From Oenanthe sinensis (taxonomy: Eukaryota; Streptophyta; Magnoliopsida; Apiales; Apiaceae): DNA of 64,000 nt. Positions 24,000-35,505 of this stretch are shown one piece after another. Where the stretch lies: NCBI GenBank assembly GCA_028671895.1, contig CM053802.1:15879631-15943630 (forward strand), written 5' to 3'. Under the pieces are notes generated by a model. It made no database searches. It was given only the letters and a program-made list of their open reading frames with translations, and was not told where the DNA came from. Both the position numbers and the translations under genes were made by a program. Every line of letters starts with the position of its first letter. Position 1 is the stretch's first letter.

Positions 24000-26900
24000 A
24001 ATGTTATGCGTTTAAGCACTTAATTACAATTTTTTATCAAAATATTCCAGAAAAATAATATATATGAATATAATATTTCGAATTTGAGTTCTCTTAAAAG
24101 TTATGATATCTCTGAAGGATGAATCTATATAAAGAATAATATAATTTATAACAAATGGATATAATAGATCTTAATAGAATGAATAAATATTATAATGATA
24201 ATATGTGTCCTGCAGATACAATTGAGTTACTAAAATTATGAGTTAGTATCGTGACTCCATGTGGTTGATTAATTTCAAATCGTTGATGAAAAAGTTACGA
24301 ATTGTAAATAAATGATATTGTTCCATTCCCTGAAGTAAATGAGATAGTATTAGAAATTTAAAGATATAGACCATGCATGTAGTAATGATCTTAAATTATA
24401 TTAACATTTGATTATATTTTTATCATGTGTATAAGAAATGTTTCTCTTGATTATAATAATGATAACTAATGTCAATACTATATATTGAATATGAGTCATC
24501 CAGAGGGAGAATATTTTATATTGGATGACTCATCATATGTTTCTTAATGTAAGACTCCCGAAGAGCATATATATTTTGTCATAGCCATTATTTTACACCA
24601 TCGACTACATTTTATTCTGGAAAAACATGTATATTATTGATGTAATTATATTTTCTCAAAGGATTCGAGAATTTTATTTGATATAAATGACCGCATGGAG
24701 ACACTAAGTGCCTTTAAATTTTGAGTATAACCAAATGCACTAAAAGTAATTTGGAGAAGAATTTCAATATTCTCCATTAGTTTATACTAAATATAAAAAT
24801 GATTGAAATGGATTTTGAAGTAAACTAGAAGTTTACTATTAACATCATAGTTTAATATGACTAGTTAAGTCATCCCAGTTTCATAACGATGCAAATGATA
24901 ATTAAAATTTTACATGGACTTTCGTTGAAGAACCAGAAGATTCTTCTCAGTGATACATATGTTATTTATTTATAAGACAAAATGATCACCAACAAAAATA
25001 TAGTTGTGATCTATCATCTTTGAGAATGATTTAATGAAGATATGACATGAGATACATATCTCTCAATGTAGACCACAAAGATATTTTATGAATAGTATAT
25101 TTATATGCCTAATTATTATTAACTCAATGCCTGAAGTAAGCGAGGTTGATTATTTAAATTATGCACTTACATAATGTTGGTGAATCTCTCAATGGGTATT
25201 ATTTCCTCCATGAAAAATTATTGAGTATTTTCTAATCAAATACTAATGGATTCGCATCAGATAGATAAGTTATCATAATTTCTTCCCATTATAAACAAAT
25301 TATTGGTCAGCTCAAATTATTCCACCACAATAATAAGATTGATTTTTGAATTGGATATATATTACATGTGAGTGCATTTGGAAGTGTCTATGTATATATA
25401 TTTATGACTCCATTTAACGAGTCTGTTTACTCAAAATCAGGGGGAGAAAAATATGTGATGAATATATTTGTATAAATGAATTATCATTATCTAATCTCGA
25501 TCCTCATATTAAATAATGTGAACCTGAAATTCATAAGACGATTCATTTGAATATTTTATGCTGACCTGAAATAACAAGCATATCACATACATCGATTATA
25601 AATGCTTCAATGAAATCTAAATATCCCAGAAGGACAACCTCAAGATGCTAATATGTATAAAGAATGCCTGAAGCGTGATAGGCAAGAAGATTCCATACTG
25701 AAAAAAAATAATTGAAAGTAAATGGGAGCAATGATTGATAATGGGTAGATTGATAAGTCAATTATGAAGGATCTCCAGAAGAGTTATAGACATGACAAAA
25801 TAAAGAAGAAGCAAAGGTACCTAAAATGTTATGTCATGTTCAGAATAAAATAGAACCATTAATCAAATCGACGTCGATCATATATGTTTAACATAATACT
25901 TGAGTTTATAAGTGAGAATGATGATCATGAATCAAACTCTACTAGCGAATGTAGACAAAATTGGCCAAAGAAAATAAGAAACATAATTGAGACAAATATA
26001 AAAAGAAATATTTGGATCTGTAGTCCGCACACCTGAAGTTGTGAAAGTAGCGCGCTCTAAGAATAATTATTTCTTAAAATAGAGAAATATTTGATACTGC
26101 AATTCATACACCTAAAGGTGTTGAGTTAGTGGGATACGAATGACTATTGGTTACGAAGAAAAACAATATTTCGTGGTGGATACAATTATTTGACTGCTAA
26201 ATAGTCTGGCAATATAAGAAGGATTTAGTTTAAGTTACCCACTTGACAACGTATTCTATAAGGATCTTAACTGCCTGAATCAGTATATCGAATTCTCGAG
26301 AACACTGTCCTACTCAAATTAAAAAAGGGATTTGGATCAATAGTTCGACACAATATTATTCCGGAATAAAATATCTATTATTTTTGTATATTGAATTATA
26401 TGTGATAACTCATAAAATCTCTTGCCAGAGTAGATGAGAATTAGAATGTGTTTCTAATTAATATTGAAATGAGTTGCACCTCATAATCAAAATACATGAA
26501 TTTATTTATGTTGTTTTTGTTATGTAGTGTCTTTTGGTGTATACAGTGAAAGGATAATATATTCCGAAGTGGATGATATATCGTTATAGATGAGTATGAA
26601 ATCCTAGAAGAATTATAAATATACAATACATACCTTTATGACATCCTTTCTAATTAATATATAATTATCTAGTACCGATTGAAAAGAATCCCGAAGGAAT
26701 ATAATTGTGAACAGTTGAAAGAAAAGAAATTTAAAATCTATAGATTTATTTTACATGTTTTGAAATAGGTGCAATATGAAGATATGAAAATAGTGAAGGT
26801 ACATAAAGTTGTTTTTATTCGATCTTCACTAACCTATTTGAAAGAGGATTTAAATTGATTTTGCAAGAGGAATGTTTTTACTTTGATTCTCGAATATGGG

Positions 26901-27247
26901 ATCGTTAACTAAAGATATATTCACATATATGGAAAATATTATTATTTTAGTATACCATGAAATTGACTATTGTAGGCACTTCTTATATTGTGATTTTGGC
27001 AACTTCGAAGATGGTTATATATGCATATGGTTAATTGATAAGTGGAAATAGAACGACATGATTGCGATCTATTCACCGGGATGTAAGCTCTATAAACTTT
27101 ATACAATGATAGCTACACAAGTCGAAGATGAATACATTGAAAAATCTTTTACCGTGGCAATCCCAATTGTTATATTTGAAAATTTTGACAACGCTGTAAC
27201 TTATCAACTTTAAAATTTTATGAGATATTATCACGAGGGGGAGTATA
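24000..27247 (+). mobile_element. Heavily decayed Ty1/copia pol relic ending in a polypurine tract
   Basis: No ORF survives, but translated fragments line up in order with a copia polyprotein. The integrase-RT linker YKECLKRDRQEDSILKK (~25650) resembles the usual ECLKRGRPIGSKD segment. NSTSECRQNWPK (~25935) resembles the SVDECRKRNDWPKWK region. HTPKGVELVGYEWLLVTKKN (~26108) matches the RT start TPEGV..VGYKWVF. EKSFTVAIPIVIFENF (~27140) matches the RNase H end LFTKALPTA.FEKL. It stops at GAGGGGGAG (27235-27243), a polypurine tract, with no LTR after it because the younger element entered there. The 5' limit is uncertain. Many stops and frameshifts show great age. Confidence 0.6.
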
Positions 27248-28366
27248 TGTTAGGAATCTACATGTGATTTGATGATAACATTAATCTTAGAATCATAGAA
27301 ATTTTATTTGATGTAACTGATCAATTGATATGAAAGTTATAAATATCAATTGATCAGGAAACCATTTATCAGTTGAAGTGTTTATGTGAATCAACTGATA
27401 ACTTGGATAGTAGCATAGGTGTATTTAGTCTATTTCAATCTATAAGATGTAAATCAATTGATATATTATTCATCAATTGATGTTAGAGTCGATTGATATA
27501 GATCATCAATTGATGTGTAAATTAAACTGTTGAATTGTAATTATGTGAAGACAGGAAATTACACAAGTAAAGGATGATCAATTGATATTGAAGCATCGAT
27601 GGATGAGGGATCAATCGAAGAAGCCAAGTCAAGCATTGAAGACCATCAACTGATGTGAAGACCCGTCGATTAATATATCAATTGATAACATCTATCAATC
27701 GATAAGCCATCTTTTATCAATCGATGGATAGAAAGATCAATCGAAGAAGTACATCAGTTGATGGATTAAAGAATGGATCAATTGATATGCTTAATAGCAA
27801 ATTATCAATTGAGTGTGACAACACAGAAAGAATATCTGTTGAAGATCCAAAGAAGAAAAATACACCTATGGAAAACAGTCTAGAGTGACTGTGAAGACTC
27901 AATCAAAAGCTGTCTTTCAAACTCCTTTTTGATAAAATGTCAAAAAGAAAAAGGAAGGTAGGTAGAAACAATCCTAGTATAGGAATTGTAAAAGCACACT
28001 TGTAGTATAAAAACAAGTGTAACAGCATTATTAGAAAACAGACAAGTTAGACAATATTTCTTAATCAACTGTTCAAGCTTGAGAGCACATTTGTAAGAAC
28101 AGTTGATTTGTTTTCTAATCTTGTAAAAACGCAGCTAGGTTTCTTTTAACCTAGGAACATTGAGCAAAAATATACACTGATGGAAAAACCAATCCATCAG
28201 TAATTTTAAATCTCCTTGTTCAATTTACGTTTCAGTCTTAAATTGTTAGAACATATTCTCTTTATATTCTCAAACTTCAAGAACGAATATTAGAACCAGC
28301 AAAAAGTTTTAATATTTGTATTCAACCCCCCTTCTACAAATATTGACATTGTTCTAGGGAATAACA
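27248..28366 (+). repeat. 5' LTR of the Sirevirus element
   Basis: It starts TGTTAGGAATCTACATG and ends GTTCTAGGGAATAACA. A TATA box TATAAAAA is at 28006-28013. The block GTATTCAACCCCCCTTCTAC lies just before the 3' end. The first ~560 bp (27320-27795) carry about twenty near-palindromic words of the type ATCAATTGAT, ATCAATCGAT or CATCAACTGATG, covering much of U3. Confidence 0.95.
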
Positions 28367-28380
28367 ATTGGTATTAGAGC
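28367..28380 (+). promoter_or_regulatory. Primer-binding site of the Sirevirus element (tRNA-iMet)
   Basis: ATTGGTATTAGAGC immediately follows the 5' LTR. It matches the usual copia site TTGGTATCAGAGC except for one T in place of C. Confidence 0.85.
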
Positions 28381-28424
28381 AGGCTTTCAACATACAGAAA
28401 GTTTAAAGATCAAGAACAGTCAAT

Positions 28425-30929
28425 ATGGGCCAAAAAGATTCAGGTGTAAAGATTCCAATGTTGGAAAAGGATGAATACTTTCCATGGAAGGTAAAAATGC
28501 ATCTGCATCTTCTTTCTCTAGATCCTTCTTATGTTCACTGCATAAAGAAAGGTCCTCACATTCCCATGAAGCTAGTTACAGGAGTAAACCCAGATGGAAC
28601 TCCTACAGTTGATAGACATATTCCAAAACTTATTTCTGAATTCACAGAAGAGGATGAAAAAGAAGTACTAAAAGACAAAAAGACCATGAACATTCTGTTT
28701 AATGGTCTAGATAAAGATATGTTTGATAATGTGATAAACTGTACTTCATCAAAAGAAGTGTGGGACACTCTTCAAACTCTGTGTGAAGGAACTGAACAAG
28801 TTAGGAAAAACAAGATGCAACTCTTAATTCAAAAATATGAATCATTTCATTTTAAGAGTGGTGAAGCCATCAATGATACCTATAGCAGATTCCAAAAGTT
28901 ATTGAATGGTCTAAAGCTATATGGTAGGGTTTATGCAACAGAAGATACAAATCTCAAATTTCTAAGATCTCTTCCAAAGGAATGGAAGGCAATGACTGTC
29001 TCCATTAGACAATCTCAAGACTTCAAAGATTATACTCTAGAGAAATTATATGGTATTCTCAAAACATATGAACTGGAGATTCAACAAGATAAAGAGATTG
29101 AGAAGAATCAAAGAAAGGAGAAAACTGTGGCTTTGATGGTCAATGGGAATGAAGACAAGAAAGAAAAGAAAAATACTGGTTGTTCAGAAGAATTCATGAT
29201 GGTGGCTAATGATGCTGATGAAGAATCATCCAAGGGAAAAGGAAAGACCAAATGTGAGGAAAATGAAACATGCTCACAGGATGATTTGGATGAGATTGAT
29301 GAGCACCTTGCATTTTTGTCAAGGAAGTTTTCAAAGCTAAAATTTAAAAGGAATCCAAATGCTCAAAGGCCTGGATCCCAGTTTAGAAACAACAATCAAA
29401 ATAAAAATTTGGTTGATAGATCTAAATTCAGATGTTTTAACTGTGGATTGGCTGGTCATTTCTCAAGTGAGTGCAGGAAGCCAAAGCAAGAAAAGGCAAA
29501 GACATATGAGGGTATTGATTATAAAAAGAAATACTTTGACCTTTTAAAACAGAAAGAAAAGGCTTTTGTCACTGAAGAGAAGGACTGGGCTGCTGAGGAC
29601 AGTGATTCTGAAGAATATATCAATCTAGCTCTAATGGCCAACCATGAGGATGAAGAAGCTAGTTCAGCATCCAATCAGGTATTAGCTACAAACTTTTCTG
29701 AGCTTTCAGCTGATGAATGCAATAGTACTATTAATGAAATGTCCAATGAATTGTACAATTTGCATGTCACTCTAAAATCTCTAAACAAAGAAAATCTCAA
29801 GTTAAAGAGCACCATTGATGCCTTAACTGAGAGGAATGTTTTTCTTGAAAATGAACTTGTCTGTTTAGAAAGATTTAAGCAGGAAAGAAAGGATGCTAGG
29901 AATGAACTAGTAAACAGTTTGAAAAGAGAAGAATTGTTGAAAGAACAATTGGCTGAAGAAATTGAAACCATTAGCAAATGGAATATGTCTGCTAAAACTG
30001 CCAAACAAATTATTGATGTTCAGGGTGTAGATACTCTAGGAGAACTCCCCAAATCAATAGGCAAGCCATTAGCTGATACTTCAATGGATAAAGATCAATC
30101 GACTGCTAATCCTTCATCAACTGATAAGGATTATCAATCGATTGATGCTGAATCAATTGATAAGCATCCATCGACAAGTAAATCATCAATGGCTAATAAG
30201 AAGAACAAATTTAGCACTCCTATTAAGTTTGTTAAGGAAACCAAAAATCAAGTTGAGGCTGAGACTGAGAAGATCAACATAGGTAGCTTATCCAAGAAAC
30301 AATTAAAAGAAAAATTAGAAAAGATAGCATCTGTGGAAATTACTCAATCTAAGTCTGAGAAAAGGAAAAAGAATAGGAATGGTAAAGTAGGCATAAATAA
30401 GCACAACAACTACACTCCTGATATGTATGCACCTAGAAAAGTCTGTGCTAAATGTGGTAGTGTAAATCATTTGTCCATGCAATGCAAAATTGAAAAGAAA
30501 TCTATATCTTCAAATGATTTAAATATACATGCCATGACTGCAAATGCCATGTTTACCAATCCTATGCTCATGAATGCCATGTCTTCTAATTTGGTTGCAC
30601 CTAATGTTCATATGCCTTATGCACAAGTTACATACATGTATAATCCCTTCTTTGCATATCCTAATATGAACATGCCTGGAATGCCATGGAACATGCCTAA
30701 TGTAAATGATGAAATTCATGGAAATTCTGCCATGAGTTCCAAGGTGTCAAAGCCCCAAAAGTCAACTGCCAAAGTTAAAGTGGATTTAAACCCACCAAAA
30801 CAAAAGGAACCGAAGTTGACAACAGGGGCTCAAGCTGCAACTAATAAAAGAGGACCAAGGCAACTTGGGTACCAAAAGCAACTTGATTGTTTTATGTGTG
30901 TGCAGGGAAACAGGAAGAAAAATCTCTAG
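28425..30929 (+). pseudogene. gag: Sirevirus Gag region of gag-pol, 834 codons, ending at an in-frame TAG
   Basis: Gag of the SIRE lineage: the structural protein of the virus-like particle. The copia-type gag domain covers about residues 1-230 (MGQKDSGVKIPMLEKDEYFP start, SKEVWDTLQTLCEGTE, LEKLYGILKTYELE). A CX2CX4HX4C zinc knuckle CFNCGLAGHFSSEC is at about residue 338. A coiled-coil-like charged stretch spans about 440-530. A Ser/Asp-rich segment made by the palindrome swarm is at about 555-590. A second CX2CX4HX4C knuckle CAKCGSVNHLSMQC is at about residue 671. The frame continues directly into protease after a single TAG at 30927-30929, so in the parent element gag and pol were one frame. 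I treat the TAG as a mutation; programmed readthrough is a less likely alternative. Confidence 0.88.
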
Positions 30930-33305
30930 TATTTGGATAGTGGATGTTCAAGGCACATGACTGGAGATTTGTCCTTGCTCACAAAGTTTGTGGAAAAGGC
31001 TGGCCCAGGAGTTACTTTTGGAGATAACAGCAAAGGTTTTACTCTGGGATATGGCTCAATTGTAAAAGAAAATGTTATCATTGAATCTGTAGCACTAGTT
31101 GATGGATTGAAGCACAATCTGCTCAGTATAAGTCAACTGTGTGATAATGGTAATGGTGTGTGGTTTACAACTGGATCATGCATCATAGCCAACAAAGAAT
31201 CTGGTGAAATTCTCTTAACTGGAGAAAGAAAAGAAAATGTCTATGTGGCTGATTTTCTCTCTGTAAAAGCAAATTCAATGACATGCCTACTTAGCAAAGC
31301 CAATACAGATGAAAGTTGGTTGTGGCACAAGAAACTAGCCCATTTGAATTTCAAAGCCATGAATTTATTGGTTAGAAAGAATCTGGTTAGAGGCATTCCA
31401 CAGATGGAATTCACCAAGGATGGACTGTGTGATGCATGTCAAAAAGGAAAACAAATAAAAGCATCATTCAAGTCAAAGTCTGAATCATCAATTGATAAGC
31501 CTCTGAAATTATTGCACATGGATTTATTTGGTCCAGTCAACATCATGTCAATTGCCAAAAAGAAATATGCCTTAGTAATTGTGGATGACTTCACAAGATT
31601 TTCATGGGTATATTTCTTATTCTCTAAGGATGAGGCAAACAAATTAATTATCAATCATGTGAAGAATGTTGAAAATGGCACTGAATGGAAGGTCAAGAAA
31701 TTTAGAAGTGATAATGGAACTGAATTCAAGAATTCAACCATGAGAGAATTCTGTGAAGAAAAAGGTATCACTCATCTTTTCTCTGCTCCAAGGACTCCAC
31801 AGCAAAATGGAGTAGTTGAAAGGAAAAATAAGACCTTGATTGAAGCTGCTAGAACTATGTTAGAAGAAGCAAAACTTCCTACATACTTCTGGGCAGAAGC
31901 AATTAATACTGCTTGTTACACTCAAAATATTTCCATGGTCAATAAACTTCAAGGCAAAACACCATATCAATTGATGAAGAAAGACAAGAAGCCAACAGTT
32001 AACTTTCTTCATGTCTTTGGCTGCAAATGCTTTGTACTGAGAAATCAAGGTGAAAATCTAGGAAAATTTGAAGCCAAAGCTGATGAAGCTATATTTGTTG
32101 GATATGGAATATCAACCAAAGCATACAGAGTCTACAATCTTAGATTATACATTGTTATGGAATCTATGCATGTAGTCTTTGATGACAAGAAAATTCAAGG
32201 GTTGTTTGATGAAGGATTTCATGATCTATTGCATTTTAAAAATGAATCCTCAAGTAATATTGAAGATAGTGATGATGATGAGGAAATTACAAGTATACAA
32301 GTTCCTAGAATCCTCCCATCAATTGATGTCATTGCTTCAACAGATAACTTATCAGTTGACAATCATCAATCGACTGAAAATATATCAATTGATAATCATT
32401 CGATGGATAACAACTCTGCTCAACAATCTTCAAATAGAGTGTCCATCACAGGGGGAGGGTTCTCAAATAGTCAATCACTTCACAATGATTATAACACTTC
32501 CAATGATCATGAAACATCATCTTCAAGGACAATCTTACCATCTCAAAGGAAATGGACAAAAAGTCATCCCTTTGAACTAATTATTGGAAATGCAAATGAT
32601 GGTGTCAAAACTAGAAGTGCAACTCAAAATGAATGCTTGTATAGTAGCTTTCTATCACAAGAAGAACCGAAAAGGATTGAAGAAGCCTTGAATGATCCTG
32701 ATTGGATAAATGCTATGCAAGAAGAGTTGAATCAGTTTGAAAGAAACAAAGTGTGGAAGCTGATGCCCAAACCAAAGAACAAGACTATCATTGGTACAAA
32801 ATGGGTATTCAGAAACAAAATGGATGAATCTGGTACAGTGACAAGAAATAAGGCAAGATTAGTGGCAAAGGGCTATTCACAAGAAGAAGGCATAGATTTT
32901 GATGAAACATTTGCACTAGTTGCAAGGTTGGAAGCAATCAGAATCTTTTTAGCATTTGCTGCTCATGCAAATTTCAAAGTATATCAGATGGATGTAAAAA
33001 GTGCTTTTCTCAATGGAGAACTAGAAGAAGAAGTATATGTAGAACAACCTCCTGGTTTTATTGATCCTGTTCACCCCAGATTTGTATACTATCTTCTCAA
33101 GGCACTTTATGGATTAAAACAAGCACCTAGAGCCTGGTATGACACTCTGTCTAAATTCCTGATTGAGAATTACTTCATTAGAGGTACTGTTGATAAAACT
33201 CTCTTTCATAGAAATGTAAATGGCTCTATGATTCTTGTTCAAATCTATGTAGATGATATTATCTTTGGCTCAACTAATGAAAAACTTTGTAAAAAAGTTT
33301 GCTAA
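30930..33305 (+). pseudogene. pol: Sirevirus Pol: protease, integrase and first half of reverse transcriptase
   Basis: Same frame as gag. Domains in order: aspartic protease YLDSGCSRHMTGD right after the stop; GAG-pre-integrase zinc finger (WHKKLAHL ... CDACQKGKQ) near 31320-31450; DDE integrase with LLHMDLFGP (31513), FRSDNGTEF (31702) and PQQNGVVERKN (31798); a linker with a palindrome-swarm segment (32315-32410); RT from about 32700 with TKWVFRNK, KARLVAKGYSQ, QMDVKSAFLNGELEEEVYVE and the catalytic YVDDIIFGS at 33246. DETFALVARLEA shows Leu where FAPVARLEA is usual. The frame breaks in an A-run at 33291-33296, where one extra A leads to TAA. Downstream RT continues in another frame. Confidence 0.9.
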
Positions 33306-34191
33306 GTTGATGCAGAGTAAATATGAAATGAGCATGATGGGAGAACTAACCTACTTTCTTGGCTTGCAAATCAAACAAGTTAAAAATGGTATTTTTATAA
33401 ATCAAACCAAATATATTTCTGATTTATTAAAGAGATTTGATTTAAATGAATGTTCCTCTGCAAAAACTCTCATGGCCACTGTAACTAAACTTGAATTAAA
33501 CACTAAGGAAGTAATAGTGGACATTTCAAGTTATAGAGGCATGGTTGGCTCATTACTTTATTTAACTGCAAGTAGGCCAGATATAATGTTTGCTACATGT
33601 CTTTGTGCTAGGTTTCAAGCTGATCCTAGAGAATCTCATTTGATTGCAATAAAAAGAATATTCAGATATCTCAAAGGAACTCCAAATCTTGGAATTTGGT
33701 ATCCTAGAGATTCTGGATTTGAACTAATTGGCTATTCAGATGCAGACTATGCAGGTTGCAGAATTGACAGAAAAAGTACAACAGGCTCCTGTCAATTTCT
33801 AGGAAATAAGCTTGTGTCATGGTTTAGCAAAAAGCAGAATTCGGTTTCTACATCTACTGCAGAGGCTGAGTACATTGCAGCTGGAAGTTGCTGTGCACAA
33901 ATTTTATGGATGAGGAATCAACTACTTGACTATGGGTTCAACTTGAACAAAATTCCTATTTTCTGTGACAATACAAGTGCCATTGCTATAACAGAAAATC
34001 ATGTGCAACATTCCAGAACCAAGCATATTGACATAAGGTATCACTTCATTAGGGAACATGTAATGAATGGTACAGTTGAATTACATTTTGTCCCTAGTGA
34101 AAGACAACTTGCAGACATTTTTACCAAACCACTAGATGAATCTACTTTCAATAGATTGGTCTGTGATTTAGGTATGCTTAATTATATTTAA
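33253..34191 (+). pseudogene. pol: Sirevirus Pol: end of reverse transcriptase and RNase H
   Basis: Continuation of the polyprotein in the +1-shifted frame; real homology starts at the A-run around 33296 (KFAKLMQSKYEMSMMGELTY). RT thumb and connection are followed by RNase H with YSDADYAGCRIDRKSTTGS, SKKQNSVSTSTAEAEYIAA, FCDNTSAI and the C-terminal QLADIFTKPLDESTFNRL. It ends at a natural stop, with the env-like frame beginning 640 bp later. The start codon of this open frame is meaningless; it is part of one polyprotein split by a single-base insertion. Confidence 0.9.
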
Positions 34192-34835
34192 TCCTTTAAA
34201 TGTCTGACAAGTTATGTATTAATATTAATTTTAGCCATTGATTATGTTAAATTATTGGTTCTTCAATAATCAACTGATAAACATTTTTTCATATCGATGG
34301 ATATCTGAAGCTGTCGATAGATAAATATATCAATTGATGATATATTTGTTTATCGATGGATATCTGAAGCTGTCGACAGATAAATATATCAATTGATGAT
34401 ATATTTATTTATCGATGGATAAATGTACCTATCGATGGATAAGATTGCTATCGATCGAAGACCTGGAATTTGATTGGTCTATGTCATCAGTCGATCTGTA
34501 CAAAATGTAGCCGTTGATTACTTATTTTATCAATTGATTAATACATATATTCATGTATGTATAACAGTCGATTGCCAAGATAGGTAACTTTTACCTTTCA
34601 TTTTCTTTTAACGGTCGATTAAGTTCTATTCTGAGTAAGAAATTGATGGAGAAACTAGTAAATATAAATAATGAGATTAAAACATTATTCATTCTTACTT
34701 ACGTTTTTTTTACTAACAATTTCTCTAACTCTTTCTCTCTCTCTCATTCTACGAACTTAATCACAACCCTCTGTCTCTCAGTACTCAACTCTTCTAATAT
34801 CTTCAAAGCTTTTGTACTACTAATCTTCTACTAAA
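34192..34835 (+). promoter_or_regulatory. pol-env spacer densely packed with ATCAATTGAT/ATCGATGGAT motifs
   Basis: A gene-free 640-bp spacer. From about 34265 to 34620 it carries at least a dozen near-palindromes (ATATCAATTGATGATAT, TATCGATGGAT, GCTATCGATCGAAG, TCAATTGATTAA), including two copies of a ~65-bp unit with ATCGATGGATATCTGAAGCT. After 34690 the sequence changes to a CT-rich stretch (TCTCTAACTCTTTCTCTCTC) that looks like a transcript leader before the ATG at 34836. A subgenomic promoter or splice acceptor for the env-like frame could lie here; that is inference. Confidence 0.6.
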
Positions 34836-35505
34836 ATGGCATCTTCATCCAAGAAAATCTCTCAAGCAGGGTTCATCTACGAATTGAATAATTTTATGGC
34901 CTGCACTGTTGTTGAAGAGGCTCCAAAGGAATTTCATCCATTGATGCAATTCCTGGGAAGTGGAAAGATACAGAAAGCATTGAAGGAAGCACCAACAATA
35001 ATCTGCAATTTGGTGGAAGAATTTTGGTCCTCTGCAGAAGTTGCCGATGACTTCTCGAGCATCAAGTTCAACTGTAAAGGACAAGAGTACATTCTTACTA
35101 CTTTAATTTTAAATGAATGTTTAGATTTGCCTGTTAATAATACTGATAATGTGCCTAGTGAATCAGATATTAGAAACATGCTTAGGGCTGTTAATTATGC
35201 AAATCCTGATATCAATTTAGGACAAGTAGTTAGAAAACACCTTAGGAGAGAATGGTCCTATTTCTTTGATGCAATAATAAAATGCTTTAGTGGTAAAATT
35301 AGTAATTTTGATGCCATAACTTCAAGCATGCAACAGATAGCATATAGTGTTTTGTTTGATGAATATCATGATTTTTCTTCTATATTGTTATCTGAAATTG
35401 CTGCTAAGTTAGGAAAGAAGCATGATAGATCTAATCATATATACTATGCTAGATTTATCATGATTATAATTAACCACTTGGTCAAAGAAATTGAGTTTTG
35501 CAGGG
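34836..35505 (+). pseudogene. Env-like ORF of the Sirevirus, N-terminal part (interrupted by LARD)
   Basis: Starts MASSSKKISQAGFIYELNN and runs 223 codons to the LARD insertion at 35506. The open frame goes on to 35549 only by reading into the inserted LTR. The segment resembles the widespread putative plant transposon protein family found in Sirevirus third ORFs; I cannot name a function and I see no signal peptide. Removing the LARD and one copy of its CAGGG duplication leaves the reading frame open into 48303-49057, so the frame was intact when the LARD arrived. Confidence 0.75.

Noticed and set aside
28367..28380. tRNA gene suggested by the iMet-like word
   Set aside because: It is the short priming site next to an LTR, with no tRNA cloverleaf around it. 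The same applies at 36975 and 53318.
30927..30929. Programmed stop-codon readthrough between gag and pol
   Set aside because: Kept only as an alternative. The element carries other inactivating changes and the codon falls in a position where a sense residue is usual.
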